From NCBI GenBank assembly GCA_021298155.1, contig JAJTEN010000008.1, positions 1-61,593 on the forward strand: a stretch of 61,593 nt of DNA, read 5' to 3'. The DNA is from Sphingobacteriales bacterium (GTDB taxonomy: Bacteria > Bacteroidota > Bacteroidia > UKL13-3). Below the pieces are notes generated by a model that was not told where the DNA came from, made no database searches, and was given only the letters and a program-made list of their open reading frames with translations. This document shows, piece after piece, positions 35,531 through 43,271 of the stretch. The position numbers and the translations under genes were made by a program. How positions within the stretch are numbered: position 1 is the first letter of the stretch; each line of letters opens with the position of its first letter.

Positions 35531-36537
35531 ATTCTGGTAATGGCTTTGTTTAGCAACTTAATAAATTTAAAAATACGTTTTAATAATGAGATTTGCTGTG
35601 TGTTAACTTTCTCCCTTTTTAAGTTATTATCAGATGGATTTAGGTATGTATTTCTGTATACTAATCCTTTATTTGTTAGGTAGTTATAAATGTATTCCCA
35701 ACTTAATTTTGGTAAGTTGTAGTCTTTTTCAAGAATCTTCTCATACGTGAAGTTGTAATCCTTACCATTAATATATGCCTCAGCAATTTCAGGATGTGGA
35801 TTATCTACAAGGAAATAGGAATCAACTTTATATTTTATAATTGATTGGCCGGCATTTTTTGGGTTTAAACAATAAATATGAAGGGGCTCATTTTTAGGTG
35901 CTATGCTTAAACCAATTGCCAATCTATTTTCATTGGTTGTATTTGGGAAAGACCCGTGTGCTGTTTTATGGTTCAAAAAAACCATTTGTCCGGCCTGCAT
36001 TGGCTCTGCTTTCATAAAACCAAGTAGTTTTTTTTCGTTTTGTTCAACAGGGTTTTTATTAAATGGAAATGGAAAAGCTCTTGTATAATTAAATAATTGA
36101 TTTGAATATGGGACAAAGCTCATACATCCATTTGTTAAATCAACATCAATAAGTGGAATCCAACACATAACAGAATCAAATTTTTCTTCCTCTGTAAATG
36201 TCCAATCTTGATGTGCTGGCAATAGATGGCTACTTTGGGGTAACTTGTTCATGAATGTTGCTGTAAATACACATTTATAATTTAATGCTTGTGTTACTTC
36301 AGATTCAATAATTTCTTTAATGCCATCTTGCATTGCCTTGCGAATCGAGTGATCATTGGTATTTAGTCCCACATTAAAACCAAAACCATATGAATCAGGA
36401 ATACTTAATGTATTGAACAAATCAATTAATTGTATTATGCCATCATTAGAAATTTTGCCATCAATTAGATATCCCTGATTCTCAAATTTCTTATCTTTAT
36501 CTTTATCAATAAAAAAAGGCTCTCTTACAGCATTCAT
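35527..36537 (-). CDS. PhyH-family Fe(II)/2-oxoglutarate oxygenase, first of the trio
   Basis: A 336-residue paralogue with His109-x-Asp111 (PAHQDW), His194 (KTAHGSF) and Arg205 (NENRLAIG). It lies 6 bases after the Wzt-like ATPase gene. All three copies keep the full metal and co-substrate residues, so none looks inactive. The divergence between them suggests different steps or positions on one substrate. Confidence 0.85.
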   Translation of the reverse strand: MNAVREPFFIDKDKDKKFENQGYLIDGKISNDGIIQLIDLFNTLSIPDSYGFGFNVGLNTNDHSIRKAMQDGIKEIIESEVTQALNYKCVFTATFMNKLPQSSHLLPAHQDWTFTEEEKFDSVMCWIPLIDVDLTNGCMSFVPYSNQLFNYTRAFPFPFNKNPVEQNEKKLLGFMKAEPMQAGQMVFLNHKTAHGSFPNTTNENRLAIGLSIAPKNEPLHIYCLNPKNAGQSIIKYKVDSYFLVDNPHPEIAEAYINGKDYNFTYEKILEKDYNLPKLSWEYIYNYLTNKGLVYRNTYLNPSDNNLKREKVNTQQISLLKRIFKFIKLLNKAITRI

Positions 36538-36543
36538 TTCCAG

Positions 36544-37638
36544 TTAATTAATTGTATTTGGATAAAAAATCGGGCCACAAAGAACACATTCTTCACCTTC
36601 TATTTGTTGATTAAAATCAAGTTTAAAATAATACTTTTTTTTCGGCTTAATATTAATGTATTCGCCATTATATGCTAAGTAAAAAGCGAATGAATAATTT
36701 CCATGTCTAAACAGCTTTTTATTTAATATAAAGGTTTGCTCAGAAATAAATTCATTCAAGTATCTAGTTTCTTTATCTTTATGTCCAATACAGGCGGTAA
36801 TTGTATTTTCAAGATTATCTTTTAGGTGTATTGCCCAGCTTTTTTTAGATTGGTGAGGAAGCTCAAACTCGGTTTTAAACGTAAAATACCAATAATTAAT
36901 ATCTTCTTCTTTATTAATGGTTATTAGGCCTCCATCAAATTGGAGTTCATTATTAGCATAATCAGCTGATTCATTGAAATAGGAAAAGTCTTCAGTCGAA
37001 TCAATTTTCCCAGCTTTGAGTGTGATTAATCTATTTGTATTATTTACTATTTCATTGTGATTATGTGACACCAGAATCATTGTTTTTTTTGTCGACAAGA
37101 AAGAAGTTATTTTTGATCTAAATGCGTTATCACCTACACTTAATACCTCGTCAAAAAGCAATACATCAAAATTTAGGTGGGCGATAATACTAAAAGCAAG
37201 TTTAAGGTACATGCCATTTGAATAGTATTTCACTGGTTCATGAATAAAGTTACCTATCTCACTGAATGCTACAATATCATCATATTTGGTTTTTATTTCT
37301 TTTTTACTGAATCCAAGCAATTGGCCATTCAAGAAAATATTCTCTTTACCACTTAGCTCTTGGTTAAATCCTGCACCAATATCAAGTATACTTCCAACTT
37401 TACCTCTAATAATTATCTCGCCTGAGCTAGGTTTGGTGATTCCAGAAAGTAATTTTAGTAGCGTGCTTTTTCCACTTCCATTTGGCCCAATTATACCTAA
37501 TGAATCTCCTTCATATACATTGAAGGATACATCCTTTAGTGCCCATAAATCTACCGAAGTTTTCTTTCCTTCTTCTTCGGCATTATGTAACTCATACTTT
37601 TTGGAAAGATTATTTACTTCAATTATTTTATTGCTCAT
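36544..37638 (-). CDS. ABC exporter ATPase with Wzt-type C-terminal domain
   Basis: A 364-residue protein from ATG 37638. Nucleotide-binding domain: Walker A GPNGSGKST (51-59), signature YSNGM (139-143), Walker B VLLFDE (159-164) and the switch His in VSHN. It belongs to the polysaccharide/teichoic acid exporter group (Wzt/TagH). Residues about 235-364 form a beta-rich extension like the Wzt carbohydrate-binding domain that recognises the finished end of an O-antigen chain. It pairs with the Wzm-like permease 156 bases upstream. Confidence 0.9.
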   Translation of the reverse strand: MSNKIIEVNNLSKKYELHNAEEEGKKTSVDLWALKDVSFNVYEGDSLGIIGPNGSGKSTLLKLLSGITKPSSGEIIIRGKVGSILDIGAGFNQELSGKENIFLNGQLLGFSKKEIKTKYDDIVAFSEIGNFIHEPVKYYSNGMYLKLAFSIIAHLNFDVLLFDEVLSVGDNAFRSKITSFLSTKKTMILVSHNHNEIVNNTNRLITLKAGKIDSTEDFSYFNESADYANNELQFDGGLITINKEEDINYWYFTFKTEFELPHQSKKSWAIHLKDNLENTITACIGHKDKETRYLNEFISEQTFILNKKLFRHGNYSFAFYLAYNGEYINIKPKKKYYFKLDFNQQIEGEECVLCGPIFYPNTIN

Positions 37639-37794
37639 GAAAAGCATATTTACATAAACAAAAATAATAATTATATTAACATAAATGTATCTTTAAATCT
37701 TTTACCACCTAATAATGAAATTTATTTTTTTTTGAATTTATTACTTCCAAATTGTAAGTTGATTTTCTTATTTTTACACTTACAATTTAATAAT

Positions 37795-38622
37795 TTAAAT
37801 GAAATCACTGAAATTATCTTCATTTTTATTATAAATATACATCCCTGTAATACAAGTAATAGAAACAATAAAAAGATTAATTAGCCATATCTTATTAAAG
37901 GAACCGAAGCCAAATAGCATCCAACGCCACATTTCAATCACATTTGCTATAGGATTAAGATCAATGATAATTTTTAGCTTATTGGGAAAAATATTGGAAG
38001 AAAAAAAAACTGGAGTGAGCCAAATTCCAAAAGTTATGAAATAAGGAAGTAGATGAAGTAAATCACGCTTCTTATATGCAAAGATTGCAATCCAAAATAC
38101 GGGTGTTAAAGCACAAAGCATATTGAATAGAATAACAATAGGCAACCATATTATATTCCATGAAAGGTTTATATTATAATAGATAATTAGAGGTATTAAA
38201 ATGAGTGTGCTTATCAATAGTTCAATTAAGGCTACTATAACTTTGGAAAAAGGAAGTATGCTTTTGGGGAAATAAATTTTTTTAATGGTTTGGCTAGAAT
38301 CTTGAATACTACTAGATCCTTGATAAATAATATAAGTAAAAAAATTCCAACCTATCAATCCACTTAAAACATATAATGAAAATGGGAGTTCGTCTGTTTC
38401 CCATTTTAGTATATATCCAAAGAAAAAAGAATACATAATTAATCCAGTTAAAGGTTGAATTATGCTCCAAGATATACCTAAAAGCGTTTGTGCATATTTT
38501 ACTTTTAGATCTCTCAATGCAAAAACCCAAATTAAAGATTTATAGTCCCATATTTTTTTGAAATAGGTTATAAAATTATCAGGCTCTGAACTAATCGTTT
38601 TTATTTTTTTTTCAAGCATCAT
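37795..38622 (-). CDS. ABC-2 type polysaccharide exporter permease (Wzm-like)
   Basis: About 275 residues from ATG 38622; the longer frame begins with TTG at 38640. It starts with an amphipathic region (YFKKIWDYKSLIWVFALRDLKVKYAQTLLG, the usual conserved N-terminal segment, roughly 20-50), then about six TM helices. It forms the channel for an undecaprenyl-linked glycan with the Wzt-like ATPase. It appears to be the first gene of the minus-strand operon that runs to 23156. Confidence 0.88.
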   Translation of the reverse strand: MMLEKKIKTISSEPDNFITYFKKIWDYKSLIWVFALRDLKVKYAQTLLGISWSIIQPLTGLIMYSFFFGYILKWETDELPFSLYVLSGLIGWNFFTYIIYQGSSSIQDSSQTIKKIYFPKSILPFSKVIVALIELLISTLILIPLIIYYNINLSWNIIWLPIVILFNMLCALTPVFWIAIFAYKKRDLLHLLPYFITFGIWLTPVFFSSNIFPNKLKIIIDLNPIANVIEMWRWMLFGFGSFNKIWLINLFIVSITCITGMYIYNKNEDNFSDFI

Positions 38623-38838
38623 TAAAATTAGTTCATTCAAAGGTAGTGATTGAATAGGATAGTTTATATACCTAGATTATAGATTTTTATTAAAGAATAC
38701 TACAGCAAATTGATTTGTGTTTTTGATAAAAAAGCTATTTACGAAAAATTTAGAATTTGATTATAAGTTAGTTAAAGCGATTGCATTATTTTTGGATTTA
38801 GCTTACGCAATTTGGAGTTTAGTTTTTTACTTTTGAAT

Positions 38839-39495
38839 ATGTCTGATAAATTTTTTCTGAAGTTTGCTTTGGCAAGTAATTTTAGCATTATCATATATTT
38901 GATTTTATATTTTATTTTTCCTAATGCGTCTTTAATTTTAGAGTTTCTTTCGCCTAAAGAAAATAGAGAGCTCGGGTATATAGAATCTTTGCAAAATGTT
39001 ATTTTATTATTGTGTCTATTTCGGATTGCAGGTTTTATTAAAAATTTTAATACATTATATGCTTTTAAATATTTGTTTCTTTTTCTTTTTTTTCTTTTTA
39101 TTTTTATGGAAGAAGTTGATTATTTAACTAATTATTTAGAAGTAATTTTTGGAGTTAAGTCTTATTCATTCAATTTATCTGGTTTTAGAAATATACATAA
39201 TCAAGCTTCTTTCACTGTAATTCGTAAATCAGCCTATTGGATTCTAGCTTTTTTAACCTTATTATTTTTTCTAAAAGAAATAAAAGGCAAAAAAGATTTT
39301 CTGATATTTAACGGTCTCTTATTTATATCTATTCAAATTGTGTTAACTATATTTTATGCAGTAACATTTGGTGCTGAAGACTATCGTCAGATTATAAGTG
39401 AGACTTTGGAATTGAACCTATTTATATCTTGGTTGTATCTTATTCCTAAAGCTGAATATAAAATTCAAGCTACTGTATTAACAAAAAAAGAATGA
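38839..39495 (+). CDS. Polytopic membrane protein, unknown function
   Basis: A 218-residue protein from ATG 38839; a TTG at 38812 is an alternative. About six TM segments. Conserved-looking polar spots are ELGYIESLQN after TM1, MEEVDYLTNY in the third membrane region and NIHNQ. A similar layout (acidic IE, EExxW/Y, NxHN) occurs in uncharacterised membrane proteins near glycan genes, by my recollection. It is divergent from the exporter operon and precedes a probable transferase gene. Confidence 0.6.
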   Translation: MSDKFFLKFALASNFSIIIYLILYFIFPNASLILEFLSPKENRELGYIESLQNVILLLCLFRIAGFIKNFNTLYAFKYLFLFLFFLFIFMEEVDYLTNYLEVIFGVKSYSFNLSGFRNIHNQASFTVIRKSAYWILAFLTLLFFLKEIKGKKDFLIFNGLLFISIQIVLTIFYAVTFGAEDYRQIISETLELNLFISWLYLIPKAEYKIQATVLTKKE

Positions 39496-39549
39496 ATACT
39501 ATTTAAAAAGATTGCTAATTATTTTTTGATTACAATAAAAGCGATATAA

Positions 39550-40470
39550 TTGACTAATATTTTACCCTTGATTAAGCTTGCACATATCATCAATCCGGTT
39601 AAGGCGAAGATGGGTTCTGATCTTTTTTATTGCCAACCAATTACTTTCGCAAGTATGGCAAATGCCAAGTCTTTTGCCACTTCTAATATAGATATTCAAT
39701 TTTATGCCACCTGTTTTCCAGATGAAGTGGTATTGGTTCCCGATTATTTTACATTATTAAGTCCGCTTGAACAAAGCATTCAATCAGCTTTTTCAGATTA
39801 TAGTTTGCCGCAATTGCCTTTTATAGCAGATATTTTGGGTAAAATGAAAGAGGTAGAAGCTGATTTTATTATTTATTCTAATGCAGATATTGCCTTGATG
39901 CCTTATTTTTACGACACAATTGCGTGGCATATTTCAAAAGGGCATGATGCCATAAGTATTAATAGGCGAAGATTATCGCATGCATATTTTAATGAACGTG
40001 CCCTTCCAACATTATACTCAGATATTGGTTTATCTCATCCTGGATTTGATTGTTTTATTTTTAAAAAAGAACTCTTGAACCAATTTTTATTGGATCGATT
40101 ATGTATTGGAATTCCCTTTGTTGAAGTTGCATTATTACATAATATGGCTGCCTTTTCGTCTAATCCTTTGTACCTAACTAAAGAGCACCTCACTTTTCAC
40201 ATTGGTGCGGAAGTAATGCCAATGCGAAACAAATCGCTATATAAATATAATAGAAACCTATTTTTCAAATCTATATATCCAGTACTCAAACCTTTATTAA
40301 GTTTAAATAAATTACCCTATTATGCTTTGCCCGTTCATAAACGTGCCATTAAATGGGCGCTAAATCCAAGCTTATTTACGCTCAATTATTTACGTTTAGA
40401 GGGACTTAATATGTTTCAGAAGTTAAAATACGTATTGGATGAATTACGTTGGCGAATATTGGAATCCTAA
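39550..40470 (+). CDS. Probable glycosyltransferase-like protein (NAD in place of DxD)
   Basis: A 306-residue soluble protein that most likely starts at TTG 39550: the codon directly before is TAA, and the next ATG (39610) would remove the conserved-looking LPLIKLAHIINP segment. Residues about 100-115 read ADFIIYSNADIAL, the place of a DxD strand in GT-A folds, followed by HPGFDCFIFKK and FVEVALLHN. This resembles transferases that synthesise surface glycans, but the family is uncertain. It is convergent with the GNAT gene. Confidence 0.55.
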   Translation: MTNILPLIKLAHIINPVKAKMGSDLFYCQPITFASMANAKSFATSNIDIQFYATCFPDEVVLVPDYFTLLSPLEQSIQSAFSDYSLPQLPFIADILGKMKEVEADFIIYSNADIALMPYFYDTIAWHISKGHDAISINRRRLSHAYFNERALPTLYSDIGLSHPGFDCFIFKKELLNQFLLDRLCIGIPFVEVALLHNMAAFSSNPLYLTKEHLTFHIGAEVMPMRNKSLYKYNRNLFFKSIYPVLKPLLSLNKLPYYALPVHKRAIKWALNPSLFTLNYLRLEGLNMFQKLKYVLDELRWRILES

Positions 40471-40478
40471 GCTTTTGC

Positions 40479-40997
40479 TTAAATATAAAAACTTAATTCT
40501 TGAAGTTGCGCTCTTACAGAGGAATATGTTTCTGCTGTAAGTATATATTTATTAAATTGACTGTTTAATGATTGATTGAGTGTAAACCCTAATTGATGAT
40601 TATAGGCTATGGCTGCTGAGTTGGTATTTTTAACCTTTGCCGTAAGGTACTGCAGTTCAAGTTTAAAGAAGGCTAAGTCTAATAATTGTATGGAAGCGGC
40701 TAAACTAATACCTAGTCCTGTGTACTCTTTTTGTGCAATAAATAACCCACAATTTGCATGTTTATTTACCCAATCAATTTGATTAATTTGCGTTAATCCA
40801 ATATGTGTGTTATTACACTGTATAACGAAGTAAAAATTGGTTTCTGGGTTTAGAGATTGATACCAGTTTAGTTGCTCTTGCGAAGATATTAATGCAGTAT
40901 ATTCCATTTGTTGTCTTATTTCATCTGCATTTCTCCAAATTCGAACCATTTCAAGATGCTTTTCATTAAGTGGAATTAATTGTACCTTAGTTGTCAT
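40479..40997 (-). CDS. GNAT-family N-acyltransferase
   Basis: A 172-residue protein from ATG 40997. Features are VRIWRNADEIRQQM near the N-terminus, FVIQCNNTHIGLTQI (central beta strands), YTGLGISLAASIQLL as the acyl-CoA pyrophosphate loop region, and NTNSAAIAYNHQLGF near the end. It resembles sugar-amine acetyltransferases of the PseH/RimJ type. Its start overlaps the GT2 stop by 11 bases, so it belongs to the ACP-KASIII-GT2-GNAT cassette and may acylate an aminosugar or an amino group of the product. Confidence 0.78.
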   Translation of the reverse strand: MTTKVQLIPLNEKHLEMVRIWRNADEIRQQMEYTALISSQEQLNWYQSLNPETNFYFVIQCNNTHIGLTQINQIDWVNKHANCGLFIAQKEYTGLGISLAASIQLLDLAFFKLELQYLTAKVKNTNSAAIAYNHQLGFTLNQSLNSQFNKYILTAETYSSVRAQLQELSFYI

Positions 40998-41916
40998 TGC
41001 TAATTTCTTTTTCAATGATTACCCCATCTAAACGTTGAAGGTGCTCCCACATGCGTCTGATATATTCACCAATAATTCCCAAAGAGAATAGGATAAGTCC
41101 GGTACTAAAAAAGATTGAAACGATGATAGATGTAAACCCTAATACCGCATCGTACATTAATTTTTTATAAATATAATAGCTTCCTACGAAGAAGAATATA
41201 ATGGAAATAAATAACCCGGCTCTACTTATTAATCGTAATGGAAAGGATGAATGTAGCAGAATAATACTTAATGCCATATTTATAAGCTTGAACCAAGAAT
41301 ATCCTGATTTCCCAATTTTTCTTTCCTTATGATTTACCGCAATTGTGTCAACCCTATTGGCAGACATAAGCAGCATATCATCTAAAAAAAATACCTTTTG
41401 TGCCTGATTAGGAAGTAATTGTAGCACCTGCCTTTTCATTATTCTGAGAGAAGTTACCATTGAAAAACTTCTCCCTTCTCTTCTGAGTATCCATTGAAGG
41501 AGGAGTGTTCCAATATTTCGCAATTTAGCATGCTTTTTAACTCCATAACTCCCATAAACCAAATCGGAATTAGTTTGAAGGATGTGTTTATACAACAAAC
41601 CAATATCTTCTGGATCATGCTGTAAATCATCATCTATTGTTGCTACATAGTCTCCCTTGCTGTATTTCATTCCAATAGCTGTTGCTGTGTGTTGACCATA
41701 GTTTTTTGCTAATGAAATATACTGATAAGGAATGTGTAACGAATCCAATGAACTTAATATGATTTTCTCTGATTGATCTGGACTATTATCATTTACCAAA
41801 ACAAGTTCTACTTTGTAATTTAGTTCCTTTATCCAAGAGTTTAACTGTTGAATAAGTTCCGGAATTGTAGCCTCGGAACGATAAATTGGTATAATAATAC
41901 TTAGCGTTATTCCCAT
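40987..41916 (-). CDS. GT2 polyprenyl-phosphate glycosyltransferase (ArnC/GtrB/DPM-like)
   Basis: A 309-residue protein from ATG 41916; the longer frame uses TTG. The GT-A core has LSIIIPIYRSE, ELVLVNDNSPD and the DDD/QHDPED metal motif (95-103), and two C-terminal TM helices (about 228-250, 263-285) anchor it. Such enzymes load one sugar on a polyprenyl phosphate at the inner face of the membrane. It overlaps the KAS III gene by 10 bases. Confidence 0.88.
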   Translation of the reverse strand: MGITLSIIIPIYRSEATIPELIQQLNSWIKELNYKVELVLVNDNSPDQSEKIILSSLDSLHIPYQYISLAKNYGQHTATAIGMKYSKGDYVATIDDDLQHDPEDIGLLYKHILQTNSDLVYGSYGVKKHAKLRNIGTLLLQWILRREGRSFSMVTSLRIMKRQVLQLLPNQAQKVFFLDDMLLMSANRVDTIAVNHKERKIGKSGYSWFKLINMALSIILLHSSFPLRLISRAGLFISIIFFFVGSYYIYKKLMYDAVLGFTSIIVSIFFSTGLILFSLGIIGEYIRRMWEHLQRLDGVIIEKEISNDN

Positions 41917-42902
41917 TCTTCGGTGCAAGTATATAAATTATTTTCTATTGTTAACAAGGCAGACGCAATAGAAAATCCAACGCCAAATCCGCATAAAATG
42001 ATATTTTTGGGTTCCGTATGGACCTCTAGGAGAAATTTATCTATTGTAATTGGAATGCTGGCTGAGGAGGTATTTCCATATAAACTGAGCGTCTCAGGAG
42101 CTTTTTCCTGCGGTATTTGTAATTGTTTATATAGTGTATTGTTAATCAATTTATTGGCTTGATGAAAAATAAATGCATCAATGGATTCAATTTTAGTTTC
42201 GGCAAATTGAAGTAATTCTCTAATTTGAGTGGGTACATAGTTTACAGAATAATGAAATACATCGATGCCATTTAACTTCATATAAACATTTCCTTCTTGC
42301 GCTTCGGTAAATATTGCGTTTTTCCCATCTCCGTGTGTAGAAGTGTTGAAGAATATATTCGAGGGCTTATCAGTGGTATGAATGGCTGTAACTGAGATTC
42401 CATCCGAAAAGATGGGTTGGGTTGTTTTATCGTCTGGAGCAATTAGTAAACTTGATAAATCTCCACAACATAAAATTGCTCTTGCATTTGGTTTGGTAAT
42501 GGATTGAAGTAGCGCGATAGCTGTTTGCAAACCATATACATACCCTGAACAACCTAAGTTAATATCAAAACATAAGGTTTCTGTGCTCAATGTATGTTTC
42601 GATTGCAATACACAGGCTATTGCAGGAATTGAAGGGGAGGCAGTTTGAGTTACACATAATAATACATCTATACTGTCTGGATTCCAAGCTAATTGTGTTA
42701 ACAGTTTATCTAGTCCAAAACTGAAATATTTCTCTATTTGCTGGTGTTTTGCCTTTCTTCGTTCATTAATACCCGTAACCTCTATTAATTGAGCAAGTTG
42801 ATTAGGATCAATATAAGTAGCATTTTCATTAAAAACCTTTTGTTTGGGAACAACATTAACAATTCCGGCAATGGCATATCCATCGAATTTACTAAACGCC
42901 AT
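41907..42902 (-). CDS. 3-oxoacyl-ACP synthase III-like ketosynthase
   Basis: A 331-residue thiolase-fold enzyme with the FabH triad Cys118 (INLGCSGYVYG), His247 (IFHQAN) and Asn277 (LYGNTSSAS). This is a Claisen-condensing or acyl-transferring type III ketosynthase. It overlaps the carrier protein gene by 11 bases, so its acyl chain is probably held on that protein rather than on the housekeeping ACP. In glycan loci such enzymes can prepare or transfer unusual acyl groups. Confidence 0.87.
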   Translation of the reverse strand: MAFSKFDGYAIAGIVNVVPKQKVFNENATYIDPNQLAQLIEVTGINERRKAKHQQIEKYFSFGLDKLLTQLAWNPDSIDVLLCVTQTASPSIPAIACVLQSKHTLSTETLCFDINLGCSGYVYGLQTAIALLQSITKPNARAILCCGDLSSLLIAPDDKTTQPIFSDGISVTAIHTTDKPSNIFFNTSTHGDGKNAIFTEAQEGNVYMKLNGIDVFHYSVNYVPTQIRELLQFAETKIESIDAFIFHQANKLINNTLYKQLQIPQEKAPETLSLYGNTSSASIPITIDKFLLEVHTEPKNIILCGFGVGFSIASALLTIENNLYTCTEEWE

Positions 42903-43137
42903 GTTGTTTTGAAATTATTTGATCAAATAAATCACGCAGGGTATTTAACTCAGATAATTCTGTTGAAGACAATAATACACCCGTTTCGTTATGTATTCGG
43001 GCAAGGTATAAGAGGGCATTAAGAGAACTCCAGGTTGGAATATTTTTAAACGTTATTTGCTCATGTAGATTTTGTATTGGCACATTTAGCTCTTGAGCGG
43101 TAAAGTTCAAAAATGTATTTATGGTGAGTTGCGTCAT
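42892..43137 (-). CDS. Dedicated acyl carrier protein
   Basis: An 81-residue four-helix carrier. The attachment site reads WSSLNALLYL with Ser38 in the place of the DSL serine that takes 4'-phosphopantetheine; Asp is replaced by Ser37. Helix III region TELSELNTLRDLFDQI fits ACPs. It is the first gene of the cassette and overlaps KAS III. A holo form requires a phosphopantetheinyl transferase from elsewhere. Confidence 0.75.
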   Translation of the reverse strand: MTQLTINTFLNFTAQELNVPIQNLHEQITFKNIPTWSSLNALLYLARIHNETGVLLSSTELSELNTLRDLFDQIISKQHGV

Positions 43138-43271
43138 GAAGATTGTTAAACTGTTTACAAGCCAATCAAAAACTTTTTTAATATAAAATTAATATTTGTT
43201 ATGTATTGCAATAATAAAATAAATAAGTATGTTTACATAATATTTCTCTCGGTCAAGTTAACATAAATATT

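Noticed and set aside
33623-36537. PhyH trio as halogenases
   Set aside because: Fe(II)/2OG halogenases replace the Asp of HxD by Ala or Gly; all three copies keep HQD plus distal His and Arg.
33623-36537. PhyH trio as fragments of one broken gene
   Set aside because: Each copy is full length with its own complete iron and 2-oxoglutarate residues.
40471-40490. Terminator TAAGC-TTTT-GCTTA between convergent genes
   Set aside because: A 5-base stem of weak pairs without a T-run; too weak to call.
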